Origin: Bifidobacterium breve
GTDB taxonomy: Bacteria > Actinomycetota > Actinomycetes > Mycobacteriales > Mycobacteriaceae
Direction: 5' to 3'
Assembly (NCBI GenBank): GCA_945882475.1
Contig: CAMCWJ010000095.1
Coordinates: forward strand, 1 to 8,956
Length of the DNA stretch: 8,956 nt
The translations under genes were made by a program, and so were the position numbers. Below are positions 1-6,384 of this stretch, in pieces. Positions within the stretch are counted from its first letter, which is position 1. The number at the start of each line of letters is the position of its first letter. The notes beneath the pieces were generated by a model, which saw nothing but the letters and a program-made list of their open reading frames with translations, did no database searches and was not told where the DNA came from.

Positions 1-110
1 AGAGTTTGCTACGAGCGAATCGGGCAAGCCGATGCGGTCCCCGCGCGTCCAGCCTATGACGGCATCAGCGGGGTACGGTAGCCACCTAGAGGGCAGTGCC
101 CGGACGGGTT

Positions 111-116
111 GAGGGG
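111..116 (+). promoter_or_regulatory. Shine-Dalgarno site of the TspO-like gene
   Basis: GAGGGG lies 6 nt before the ATG at 123 and directly abuts an in-frame ATG at 117. The spacing favours 123 as the start. An in-frame GTG at 96 is possible but has no ribosome binding site. Confidence 0.55.
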
Positions 117-122
117 ATGAGC

Positions 123-956
123 ATGACGACAGCTGTGAACCGCGGTCCGAGCACGGCAGTCAAGGTGTTGGTCGCCCTGAGCTACGTGGCGATGGTCGCG
201 ATGAACGCCGTGGCCAATGTGTTGCCGTTGAACGGCCGCGGCACCGGTGAGATCTCGGACGCCTATCCGAGCCTGTTCACACCTGCGGGTGTGACGTTCT
301 CCATCTGGTCGTTGATCTATCTGCTTCTCGGCGCACAGGTGCTCTACCAGTTGGGGCTGTTCCGCGGCGGTGCCGAAGATCTGGACGCTGCCCTGCTGAA
401 CCGGATAGGCGTGCTGTTCGCGATCTCCTCGTTGGCCAACACCGCGTGGGTGTTCGCATGGCATTACGACCAGATTCCACTGTCGGCAGTACTGATTGTG
501 GTGATCCTGGTCTGTCTGGCGCTCATAGTCATGACCCTGCGGCGGGCCAATCTCGTTGGCCGCCAACGATGGCTCGTCGGTGTGCCGTTCAGTGTCTACT
601 TCGGCTGGACGACGGTGGCCGTTGTCGCGAACATCACCGTGCTCCTGGTCAGTCGTGGCTGGGACGGCTTCGGTCTGGCGGACTCCACCTGGGCGGCGAT
701 CATGGTGTTGGTCGCGATGGCCATCGGCACCCTCACCATGCTGCGCAACCGCGACGTGGCGTACGGACTCGTGCTGATCTGGGCATTCGCCGGCATCCTG
801 CTTCGCCAGGTCTCCACCGGCCCCGCGGGTCTCGCGGGCGACTACCCGATGATCATCGCCGCGGTCGTTGCGTCGCTGGTGATATTCGTCCTCGCCGAGG
901 CGGCGATCGTCCGCCGGGGGCGGACGTCGACTGAGCCGGCGCCACGGTCGGCGTAG
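123..956 (+). CDS. TspO/MBR-like (tryptophan-rich sensory protein-like) membrane protein
   Basis: A 277-residue integral membrane protein with about eight hydrophobic segments (roughly residues 12-34, 52-78, 92-112, 118-138, 152-176, 187-206, 212-228 and 240-262). Several stretches resemble the TspO/MBR superfamily: TPAGVTFSIWSLIYLLL (53-69) recalls the PPGWVFGPVW-type signature, NTAWVFAWHY (106-115) the N-x-x-W element, and PFSVYFGWTTVA (155-166) the later Pro-aromatic helix. Classical TspO proteins have about 160 residues and five helices, so this is a longer relative. Such proteins are often annotated as tryptophan-rich sensory proteins, and TspO itself binds porphyrins and related ligands; the ligand here is unknown. 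I chose ATG 123 because of the GAGGGG site before it. The gene faces away from the minus-strand tRNA and metallophosphoesterase and is probably monocistronic. The membrane location is secure from the sequence; the family call is moderately sure and the function is not known. Confidence 0.72.
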   Translation: MTTAVNRGPSTAVKVLVALSYVAMVAMNAVANVLPLNGRGTGEISDAYPSLFTPAGVTFSIWSLIYLLLGAQVLYQLGLFRGGAEDLDAALLNRIGVLFAISSLANTAWVFAWHYDQIPLSAVLIVVILVCLALIVMTLRRANLVGRQRWLVGVPFSVYFGWTTVAVVANITVLLVSRGWDGFGLADSTWAAIMVLVAMAIGTLTMLRNRDVAYGLVLIWAFAGILLRQVSTGPAGLAGDYPMIIAAVVASLVIFVLAEAAIVRRGRTSTEPAPRSA

Positions 957-977
957 CGGGCGCCGGACAGGCTTTTT
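936..977 (+). terminator. Possible intrinsic terminator of the TspO-like gene
   Basis: CCGGCGCC (936-943) and GGCGCCGG (959-966) form an 8-bp perfect stem with a 15-nt loop that contains the stop codon. A TTTTT run follows at 973-977, after a 6-nt gap. The long loop, the gap and the overlap with the coding end make this weaker than a canonical terminator, but it is the only stem followed by a T tract that I found between this gene and the convergent tRNA. Confidence 0.3.
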
Positions 978-981
978 GCGG

Positions 982-1055
<74 letters not shown>

Positions 1056-1069
1056 CGTGAAGCCACGAC

Positions 1070-1075
1070 AGCGTA
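1070..1075 (-). promoter_or_regulatory. Possible -10 element for tRNA-Pro
   Basis: TACGCT on the minus strand fits the mycobacterial TANNNT -10 pattern. Initiation about 7 nt further on, near 1063, would give a precursor with a short leader of about 8 nt, usual for tRNA genes. No -35 hexamer is recognisable. Confidence 0.35.
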
Positions 1076-1087
1076 TCGCACCGGCGC

Positions 1088-1111
1088 ACCGCGGAGCCAA
1101 ACGTCCGCGGT
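1088..1111 (-). terminator. Hairpin between metallophosphoesterase and tRNA-Pro
   Basis: ACCGCGGA (1088-1095) and TCCGCGGT (1104-1111) form an 8-bp perfect stem with an 8-nt loop. It starts 8 nt past the metallophosphoesterase stop codon. There is no T run after it on the minus strand. Hairpins without a U tail have been proposed as mycobacterial terminators, but they may instead protect the 3' end or be processing sites. The structure is clear in the sequence; its role is inferred. Confidence 0.4.
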
Positions 1112-1119
1112 CCGGTCCG

Positions 1120-2073
1120 CTAGTGCACTGACGCGGCAGGGGTGGAGTGCACCCGGCTTCGGGCCGGATCATGGCCCCCGGTGGGTGCGGCCACCAACGT
1201 CAGCAGCGTGGCTTCGGGGCGGCAGCAGAACCGGAACGGCGCGTATGGCGAGGTGCCGATGCCGGCCGAAACGTGCAACGCCGTCTCGGCTCCCCAGTGC
1301 GAGGCGCCCTTGACGCGACTGCGATCGATGTCGCAGTTGGTCACGACGGCACCGTAGAACGGCAGGCATAACTGACCGCCGTGGGTGTGACCGGCCATCA
1401 CGAGTTGGTAGCCGTCGGCGGCGAACCGGTCGAGCACTCGGGTGTAGGGCGCGTGCGTGACGCCCAGGGTCAGGTTCGCCGCCGCACTGGGCGTTCCGGC
1501 GATGGTGTCGTATCGGTCCCGCTCCAGGTGGGGGTCGTCGACTCCGGCCGCGGCGATGGTCAGTCCGGCGACCTCGAACTCGCGCCGGTTGTGGGTCAGG
1601 TCCAGCCACCCCCGCTCGTTGAAGGCTGCGCGTAGATCCTGCCACGGCAGCGGCTTCCCGTAACTGCGGTGGTCGTTGTCGGTGAGGTACTTGGCTGGGT
1701 TCTTGAGCTTCGGGGCGAAGTAGTCATTACTGCCGAATACGAAAACTCCGGGCACCGATAGCAGATCGCCGAGCGACTGCACCACCGCGGGCACCGCCTT
1801 CGGGTGGGACAGATTGTCACCGGTGTTGACCACCAGGTCGGGCTCCCAGCGGGCCAACTCGCGCAACCAGGCCTGCTTGCGGCGCTGCGACGGGCGCATG
1901 TGGATATCGCTGAGGTGCAGCACCCGCAACGGGGACGAGCCCGGGCTGAGAACCGGCATCGTCACTTCACGGACGGTGAAAGCGTTGCGCTCGATCCCGG
2001 TGGCGTAGCCGACCGCGAGCGCGGCCGAACCGGCGGCGACCAAAGCGGAGGTTTTCACGGCAGGAGCGGCCAT
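1120..2073 (-). CDS. Metallophosphoesterase with N-terminal hydrophobic anchor (Rv3683-like)
   Basis: A 317-residue calcineurin-like phosphoesterase, probably a hydrolase with a dinuclear metal centre. In order: a hydrophobic N-terminal segment (about 8-26) that may be a membrane anchor or uncleaved signal; LSDIHM with Asp56 and His58; NTGDN with Asp86 and Asn87; GSNDYF (114-119), where the family usually has GNHD/E; THAP with His207; and AGHTHGGQ with His229 and His231. All metal-binding blocks are present, but the catalytic-His position of GNHD appears to be Asn116. The hydrophobic leader places it at or outside the membrane, as in YkuE-type enzymes; the substrate is unknown. It starts 59 bp after the ponA2 stop codon on the same strand, so ponA2 transcripts may read into it. 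It also has its own -10-like hexamer exactly 6 nt before the ATG and no ribosome binding site. The tail from about residue 297 is low-complexity and probably disordered. Confidence 0.9.
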   Translation of the reverse strand: MAAPAVKTSALVAAGSAALAVGYATGIERNAFTVREVTMPVLSPGSSPLRVLHLSDIHMRPSQRRKQAWLRELARWEPDLVVNTGDNLSHPKAVPAVVQSLGDLLSVPGVFVFGSNDYFAPKLKNPAKYLTDNDHRSYGKPLPWQDLRAAFNERGWLDLTHNRREFEVAGLTIAAAGVDDPHLERDRYDTIAGTPSAAANLTLGVTHAPYTRVLDRFAADGYQLVMAGHTHGGQLCLPFYGAVVTNCDIDRSRVKGASHWGAETALHVSAGIGTSPYAPFRFCCRPEATLLTLVAAPTGGHDPARSRVHSTPAASVH

Positions 2074-2079
2074 GTAGGC

Positions 2080-2085
2080 AGACTA
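2080..2085 (-). promoter_or_regulatory. Candidate leaderless -10 element of the metallophosphoesterase gene
   Basis: Minus-strand TAGTCT, then GCCTAC, then the ATG at 2073. TANNNT ends 6 nt before the start codon, which places the expected +1 on the A of ATG. No -35 hexamer is evident. This would give a second transcript inside the ponA2 operon. Confidence 0.4.
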
Positions 2086-2132
2086 CTGCCCGACACCGAA
2101 CCCGCCGGATCTCATGGCGTACGCGCCGGGCG

Positions 2133-4607
2133 TCACGGCGGGGGCGGCGGCCCGCCGGGGAGTGGCGGTGGCGGTGGCGGGACGAGCACCGGGATCGTGA
2201 TCGGCGGCAGCCCGGGTATCTCGACCACCGTCGAGCCGACTCCGGGCATTCCCGGCATCGGCGGCGGCGGCGGCGGACCCGGTGGCGGTGACGGGGGTGG
2301 CGGTGGCGGTGGCGCGACGCCGTTGCTGACCAACAGGGTGACGATGATGCCCGGGATGGTCTGTCCGCCGGGTGAGGTTCCTATCACGGTCCCGGCCGAA
2401 GCCGTGCTGTTGAGGCTGGATACCTGATCGGCGACCTGAAACCCGGAGGAGCGCAACTCCTCTCGCGCAGCATCCTGGCTTAACCCATTCACGTTGGGCA
2501 CCCGCGAACTGGCGGCGCCATCGACGTAGCGAGGGTCAGTCGGCGGCATGGTGACTTCACCGAAATCCTCGGCGATAGGGCTCATCGCGGAGAACCAGGT
2601 CTCGGCCGGCTCCTTGCCGCCGAAGAGGTCGCCGTCGTAGCACTGGCGCAGCGGATACGAGCACAGCTCCGTCGGGTCGGGGGAGTCGTCGTAGATGTAG
2701 CTCACCGCGGCGTAGCGGTTGGTGTAACCGAGAAAGCCAGAAGAGCGGTGCGCCTCGGTGGTGCCGGTCTTACCCGCCATCGGCAGCGTCCAGCCGAAGG
2801 AACTTGCGGCCGGCGTCGCGGTCCCGTTGATGATGTCCCGGCCCAGCGCGTTGGACAGCGTGTTGGCCAGTCCTTCGGGCACCACCTGTTCGCAGGCCTC
2901 GGCGTTCACGGTGACCTCGTTGCCACGCCGGTCGTAGATCTTGTCGATCGGATTCGGCGGACACCACATACCGCCGGAGGCCAGCGTGGCCGCCACGTTG
3001 GCGAGTTCGAGCGGATTGACCTCGAACGGGCCGAGGGTGAACGAGCCGATGTTCTGCCGTTTGATGAAGTCGGCCAGGCTCTCGTTGTTCTCCGGGTCGT
3101 AGGCCCGGGCGGTGCCCGGGTCGGCGTAGGAACGCAGGCCGAGTTTGACCGCCATGTCGACGGTGCGTTGCACCCCGACCTGCGAGATGAGTTTGGCGAA
3201 CGCGGTGTTGGGCGACTTGGCCAGCGCCTCGGGGACACTCATGGTCAGGTACCGCGGATCGCGGTAATTCTCCACGCACCAGGTGTCCTTGGGGCAACCC
3301 TTGGCGCCGCCGGCGCCGAGCCCCTTGGCGTCGAACCGGCCCGGGACGTCCAGCATGGCTGCGGTCCCCAGACCGAGATCCATTGCGGCGGCGGTGGTGA
3401 AGATCTTGAAGATCGAGCCGGCTCCGTCGCCGACCAACGAGAAGGGTTGCGGCTGAACGGTTTCGCCGGCATCTGTGTTGAGTCCGTAGGTGCGGTTGCT
3501 CACCATCGCGATGACCGGATGGGTGGACTTGCCGGGCAGCACAATATTGAACACGTTCGCGATTCCGGGGAGGTCCGGTGCCGCGATCGAGTCGACGGAC
3601 TCCTTCGCCGCGGCCTGTACGTCGGGATCCAGCGTCGTCTTGATCAGGTAGCCGCCCTTGGCGACCTGTTCCTTGGTCAAGCCGGCGCGGGCCAGGTACT
3701 CCTGCACGTAGTCGCAGAAGAAGGCGCGGTTTCCGGCGGCGATACACCCGCGGGGCAGTTCGTTGGGTCGCGGCAGGATGCCCAGGGGTTGGCGCTTGGC
3801 CGCGCTCAGTTCGGCGGCCTTGCCCGGCAGGTTCTCCAGCATCGTGTCGAGCACGAGGTTGCGCCGGGCCAGCGCCCCGTCGGGGTTGGTGTAGGGGTTC
3901 AGCGCACTGGTCGACTGCACCAGACCGGCCAGCAGCGCCGATTGCTGCCAGTTCAGGTCGGCGGCATTGATCCCAAAGTAGGTCTGGGCTGCGTCCTGAA
4001 TACCGAACGCGCCGTTGCCGAATGACACCAGGTTCAGGTAACGCGTCAGGATCTCCGGCTTGGTCAGGGTCCTGTCCAGGGAGAGCGCCATCCGGATCTC
4101 GCGCAGCTTACGGGCCGGTGTCGGAGCTACCGCTGCGCGCTTTTCGGCATCCGTCTGGGCCACCACCAGCAGCTGGTAGTTCTTAACGTATTGCTGTTCG
4201 ATGGTGGAGCCACCCCGGGTGCCGTAGTCCCCGGACGCGTAACCGGCCAGGCCGGTCAGGGTTCCCTTCCAGTCGACTCCGTTGTGGGCGGCGAACCGCT
4301 TGTCCTCGATGGAGACGATGGCCAACTTCATGGTGTCGGCGATCTGGTCGGCTGGCACCTCGAAGCGGCGTTGGGAGTACAACCACGCGATGGTGTTTCC
4401 CTTGGCGTCGACCATCGTGCTGACCGCCGGGATGTCACCTTCGAGAACCTGTGCCGACCCGTTGGCCACGATGTCCGACGCCCGATTGGACATCAGCCCC
4501 ACACCACCTGCTATCGGGAACAGCAACCCGGCCAGCAGCACACTGGCCAACAGGCAAGACCAGGCCAGTTTGAGGATCGTGAGCCCGGCCCGTGGGCGTT
4601 CCGACAT
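2133..4607 (-). CDS. ponA2: Bifunctional class A penicillin-binding protein PonA2 (transglycosylase/transpeptidase)
   Basis: An 824-residue class A PBP that polymerises lipid II glycan chains and crosslinks stem peptides on the outer face of the cytoplasmic membrane. Order of parts: short cytoplasmic N-terminus; one membrane helix (about 11-38); glycosyltransferase 51 domain with SIEDKRFAAHNGVD (99-112, catalytic Glu101) and GGSTIEQQYVKN (132-143); transpeptidase domain with SIFK (nucleophile Ser398, Lys401), SPN (465-467) and KTGTT (613-617); one PASTA-type domain (about 702-763); and a proline-rich tail. All catalytic motifs are intact. Length and sequence closely match M. tuberculosis PonA2 (Rv3682) as I remember it. 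The start at 4607 lacks a Shine-Dalgarno site but has TACTCT exactly 6 nt upstream, which suggests leaderless initiation. It is divergent from whiB4, and the metallophosphoesterase follows 59 bp downstream. In mycobacteria PonA2 has been linked to stress and stationary-phase survival. The run of cysteines in the extracytoplasmic domains suggests disulfides. Confidence 0.97.
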   Translation of the reverse strand: MSERPRAGLTILKLAWSCLLASVLLAGLLFPIAGGVGLMSNRASDIVANGSAQVLEGDIPAVSTMVDAKGNTIAWLYSQRRFEVPADQIADTMKLAIVSIEDKRFAAHNGVDWKGTLTGLAGYASGDYGTRGGSTIEQQYVKNYQLLVVAQTDAEKRAAVAPTPARKLREIRMALSLDRTLTKPEILTRYLNLVSFGNGAFGIQDAAQTYFGINAADLNWQQSALLAGLVQSTSALNPYTNPDGALARRNLVLDTMLENLPGKAAELSAAKRQPLGILPRPNELPRGCIAAGNRAFFCDYVQEYLARAGLTKEQVAKGGYLIKTTLDPDVQAAAKESVDSIAAPDLPGIANVFNIVLPGKSTHPVIAMVSNRTYGLNTDAGETVQPQPFSLVGDGAGSIFKIFTTAAAMDLGLGTAAMLDVPGRFDAKGLGAGGAKGCPKDTWCVENYRDPRYLTMSVPEALAKSPNTAFAKLISQVGVQRTVDMAVKLGLRSYADPGTARAYDPENNESLADFIKRQNIGSFTLGPFEVNPLELANVAATLASGGMWCPPNPIDKIYDRRGNEVTVNAEACEQVVPEGLANTLSNALGRDIINGTATPAASSFGWTLPMAGKTGTTEAHRSSGFLGYTNRYAAVSYIYDDSPDPTELCSYPLRQCYDGDLFGGKEPAETWFSAMSPIAEDFGEVTMPPTDPRYVDGAASSRVPNVNGLSQDAAREELRSSGFQVADQVSSLNSTASAGTVIGTSPGGQTIPGIIVTLLVSNGVAPPPPPPPSPPPGPPPPPPMPGMPGVGSTVVEIPGLPPITIPVLVPPPPPPLPGGPPPPP
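2136..2312 (-). repeat. Proline-rich low-complexity tail of PonA2
   Basis: This stretch encodes residues 766-824 of PonA2. It contains P766-772 (seven prolines), P774-776, P778-783 (six), P810-815 (six) and P820-824 (five, immediately before the stop). On the plus strand it appears as GGC/GGT triplet runs. Between the blocks is VVEIPGLPPITIPVLV (794-809). The tail lies after the PASTA domain and is probably an extended spacer toward the wall. Its length is likely to vary between species. Confidence 0.85.
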
Positions 4608-4613
4608 GGGCTA

Positions 4614-4619
4614 AGAGTA
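4614..4619 (-). promoter_or_regulatory. Candidate leaderless -10 element of ponA2
   Basis: Minus-strand TACTCT, then TAGCCC, then the ATG at 4607. It matches TANNNT, with the predicted +1 on the start codon. No Shine-Dalgarno site and no clear -35 hexamer are present; an inverted repeat occupies the -35 area. Confidence 0.45.
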
Positions 4620-4620
4620 A

Positions 4621-4651
4621 CGATGGCCGCGGCGTGCGTGTGTTGCCATCG
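4621..4651. repeat. Inverted repeat upstream of ponA2, possible operator
   Basis: CGATGGC (4621-4627) and GCCATCG (4645-4651) are perfect 7-bp arms separated by 17 bp. The arm nearer ponA2 ends 1 bp from the candidate -10 element, so the repeat spans the -35 region of that promoter. A protein bound here could control ponA2; which one cannot be told from sequence. Confidence 0.35.
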
Positions 4652-4731
4652 CCGCAGCGGCCGAATTCGGCAACCCGCGAGGCAAAACCGCAGTTCGGGG
4701 ACCGACAGCACGCTTGTGCCAGAAAAGCTGT

Positions 4732-4744
4732 GATCTGACTGTTG
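4732..4744 (+). repeat. Direct repeat copy 1, whiB4-ponA2 control region
   Basis: GATCTGACTGTTG occurs here and again at 4831-4843. Extended by three bases on the left, the two are 16-mers with one mismatch (TGTGATC.. versus TGCGATC..). Its 3' end overlaps the TTG of the candidate whiB4 -35 element. Confidence 0.6.
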
Positions 4745-4771
4745 CGCAAATGAGACCTGACCACCTAACTT
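4742..4771 (+). promoter_or_regulatory. Candidate whiB4 promoter
   Basis: TTGCGC (4742-4747) and TAACTT (4766-4771) are spaced by 18 bp. TAACTT is the only plus-strand TANNNT hexamer I found in the 279-bp gap. It would start the transcript near 4778 and leave a leader of about 109 nt carrying repeat copy 2, a palindrome and a Shine-Dalgarno site. Confidence 0.35.
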
Positions 4772-4830
4772 AAGCACACAGTGCGATTTAGGTAACACCG
4801 GTTTCGCAGTGTGGCGTAGGTCGCATGTGC

Positions 4831-4843
4831 GATCTGACTGTTG
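4831..4843 (+). repeat. Direct repeat copy 2, whiB4 leader
   Basis: Second exact copy of GATCTGACTGTTG, 99 bp from copy 1 start to start. If the proposed promoter is right, this copy lies inside the whiB4 transcript rather than at the promoter. Confidence 0.6.
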
Positions 4844-4849
4844 GTTTTC

Positions 4850-4866
4850 GCCGCCCGACGGGCGGC
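4850..4866 (+). promoter_or_regulatory. Perfect 17-nt palindrome in the whiB4 leader
   Basis: GCCGCCCGACGGGCGGC reads the same on both strands around a single central A. As RNA it would fold into a 7-bp GC-only stem with loop GAC, 6 nt before the Shine-Dalgarno site. It could affect whiB4 translation or mRNA stability, or act as a dimeric protein site in DNA. No T run follows it, so it is not a classical terminator. Confidence 0.5.
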
Positions 4867-4872
4867 CTGAAC

Positions 4873-4879
4873 GAAGGGA
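4873..4879 (+). promoter_or_regulatory. Shine-Dalgarno site of whiB4
   Basis: GAAGGGA lies 7 nt before the GTG at 4887. It decides the start in favour of GTG 4887 over the in-frame ATG at 4809, which has no such site and would add 26 residues unlike known WhiB4 proteins. Confidence 0.75.
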
Positions 4880-4886
4880 TCTCCCC

Positions 4887-5246
4887 GTGTCGTTGACTCG
4901 GCCCGCTGCGAGCAGGACAAGCTCGGTATCGCTGACGACCAGCGGAACACTGCCCGGACCGGAGAGTGAAGCCCGGATCGCGTGGGTTGCCAAAGCCCTG
5001 TGCCGGTCGACCGATCCCGATCAACTCTTCGTCCGCGGCGCCGCCCAGCGCAAGGCCGCGGTGATCTGCCGGCATTGCCCGGTGGTGGTCGAATGCGGCG
5101 CCGACGCCCTCGATAACCGGGTGGAGTTCGGCGTGTGGGGTGGCATGACCGAACGTCAGCGCCGCGCCCTGCTGCGCCAGCACCCCGAGGTGGTCTCGTG
5201 GGCGGAATTCTTCGCCGCCCAGCGCAAGCACCGCAGCGTCAGCTAG
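4887..5246 (+). CDS. whiB4: WhiB-family iron-sulfur redox regulator WhiB4
   Basis: A 119-residue WhiB protein. Four cysteines, Cys39, Cys61, Cys64 and Cys70, in the order C-x21-C-x2-C-x5-C are expected to bind a [4Fe-4S] cluster. The glycine/tryptophan turn GVWGG (82-86) and a basic C-terminal stretch (TERQRRALLRQ) follow, the usual DNA-binding part. The core FVRGAAQRKAAVICRHCP matches M. tuberculosis WhiB4 (Rv3681c) as I recall it; that protein is 118 residues. In M. tuberculosis WhiB4 is reported as an oxygen- and oxidation-sensitive regulator of antioxidant and beta-lactam stress genes, acting as a nucleoid-binding repressor when oxidised. The start is GTG 4887, because of GAAGGGA 7 nt upstream and family length. 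The first 28 residues (Ser/Thr/Pro-rich) are variable in the family. It is divergent from ponA2 and convergent with bagB, with 16 bp between stops. A long structured leader suggests post-transcriptional control. Confidence 0.95.
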   Translation: MSLTRPAASRTSSVSLTTSGTLPGPESEARIAWVAKALCRSTDPDQLFVRGAAQRKAAVICRHCPVVVECGADALDNRVEFGVWGGMTERQRRALLRQHPEVVSWAEFFAAQRKHRSVS

Positions 5247-5262
5247 AACGCTTCCGGGTGGG

Positions 5263-6384
5263 TCACGTCTCGCCGGTGATCTGATCGGCGATTGCCTGGA
5301 GCGCGTCGAGATCGGACACGTCAAACGGCAGCGACGGCACTCCCACCACCCGAACGTGCGGGTTTGCTCCGGTGAACCTGCTCAGCAACCGCACCTCGCG
5401 CTTGGCGGTCTGCCCCCGGTCGGCGTGGATCCGCAAAACCGCTGCCGTGAGATCGTCACCGTCGGCTGCCAACTCGTCGGCTCCCTCGGCTGCCCGTTCC
5501 ACCGCCAGTGTGCACAGCATCGGATGGGTCCGGTTGAGGATCAGTCCAGCCAGTGGCATGCCCTCCTCGGAGAGTCGATCGACGAAGAAGGTGGCCTCGC
5601 GCAGCGCGTCCGGTTCGGCGGCCGAGACCACCACGAACTGCGTGCCGCGCCGCTTGAGCAACTCATAGGTTCGGTCGGCCTTCTCGCGGAAACCGCCGAA
5701 GGTGGAGTCCAGGGACTGCACGAAGCCCGAGGCGTCGGAGAGCATCTGTGAACCCAGCACCGTTGAGAGTGCTTTCATGGCCAATCCCATGACACCGGTG
5801 AACAGGCGGCCGATTCCGCGGCCCGGAGCCAACAACAGGCGCCACAGCCGACCGTCCATGAAGCTGCCCAGGCGTTTGGGTGCGTCCAGGAAGTCCAGCG
5901 CATTGCGCGACGGCGGGGTGTCGACGACCACCAGATCCCAGCGATCCTCGCTGAGGAGTTGGCCCAGCTTCTCCATGGCCATGTATTCCTGAGTGCCCGC
6001 CAGCGACGTTGCGACCGTCTGGTAGAACGGGTTCTCCAGAATCGCCTGTGCGCGTTCAGGTCCGGAGTGTTCGACCACCATGTCGTCGAACGTGCGTCGC
6101 ATGTCGAGCATCATCGCGTGCAGTTCACCGGAGACCTCCGGCCCCAACGGCACCCGCTGGGGATCGTTGCCGAGTTCCTTGATACCGAGCGCCTGTGCCA
6201 GCCGTTTGGCGGGGTCGATGGTCAGCACCACGACGGTCCGTCCGTACTCCGCGGCCCGCAGTGCCATCGCCGCGGCAGTGGTGGTCTTGCCGACGCCTCC
6301 TGCGCCGCAGCACACCAGCACCCGGTTTGACCGGTCGGACAGGATGGACTTCATGTCCAGCACCGCAGGTGCGGCCGGGCTCAT
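5263..6384 (-). CDS. bagB: Get3/ArsA-like ATPase, second of pair (Rv3680-like, BagB)
   Basis: A 373-residue P-loop ATPase of the ArsA/Get3 branch of the SIMIBI class. It has the deviant Walker [10 protein letters not shown] (27-35, Lys33), switch I TIDPAK with Asp57, switch [20 protein letters not shown] (152-169, Asp155), and the nucleotide-base motif LILNR (281-285). A methionine- and leucine-rich helical stretch (about 181-216) sits where Get3 has its client-binding helices. I see no Cys triad typical of arsenite-stimulated ArsA. The start ATG overlaps the bagA stop codon in ATGA, with AGCAGGG upstream, so translation is probably coupled and subunits made in a fixed ratio. The two proteins are described in M. 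tuberculosis as bacterial Get3-like A and B and probably form a complex; the clients are uncertain. The symbol is from memory. The gene ends 16 bp from the convergent whiB4 stop. Confidence 0.93.
   Translation of the reverse strand: MSPAAPAVLDMKSILSDRSNRVLVCCGAGGVGKTTTAAAMALRAAEYGRTVVVLTIDPAKRLAQALGIKELGNDPQRVPLGPEVSGELHAMMLDMRRTFDDMVVEHSGPERAQAILENPFYQTVATSLAGTQEYMAMEKLGQLLSEDRWDLVVVDTPPSRNALDFLDAPKRLGSFMDGRLWRLLLAPGRGIGRLFTGVMGLAMKALSTVLGSQMLSDASGFVQSLDSTFGGFREKADRTYELLKRRGTQFVVVSAAEPDALREATFFVDRLSEEGMPLAGLILNRTHPMLCTLAVERAAEGADELAADGDDLTAAVLRIHADRGQTAKREVRLLSRFTGANPHVRVVGVPSLPFDVSDLDALQAIADQITGET

Noticed and set aside
55..79. SigA- or SigF-type promoter before the TspO-like gene
   Set aside because: GGGTA at 71-75 and TATGAC at 55-60 are present, but no matching partner element stands at the right spacing.
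1122..1152. Two AGTGCAC copies at the end of the metallophosphoesterase gene
   Set aside because: They encode Val-His twice in a low-complexity tail; GTGCAC is a self-palindrome and the pair needs no special explanation.
2748..4025. 425-codon open frame opposite ponA2
   Set aside because: Antisense to the conserved ponA2 catalytic domains; low-complexity Gly/Arg/Val/Asp composition and no recognisable motif.
4763..4793. ACCTAA / TTAGGT inverted repeat in the whiB4 control region
   Set aside because: Only 6-bp arms with a 19-bp gap, which chance allows in a region this long.
4809..4886. N-terminal extension of WhiB4 from ATG 4809
   Set aside because: No ribosome binding site, adds 26 residues unlike the family, and GTG 4887 has GAAGGGA at ideal distance.
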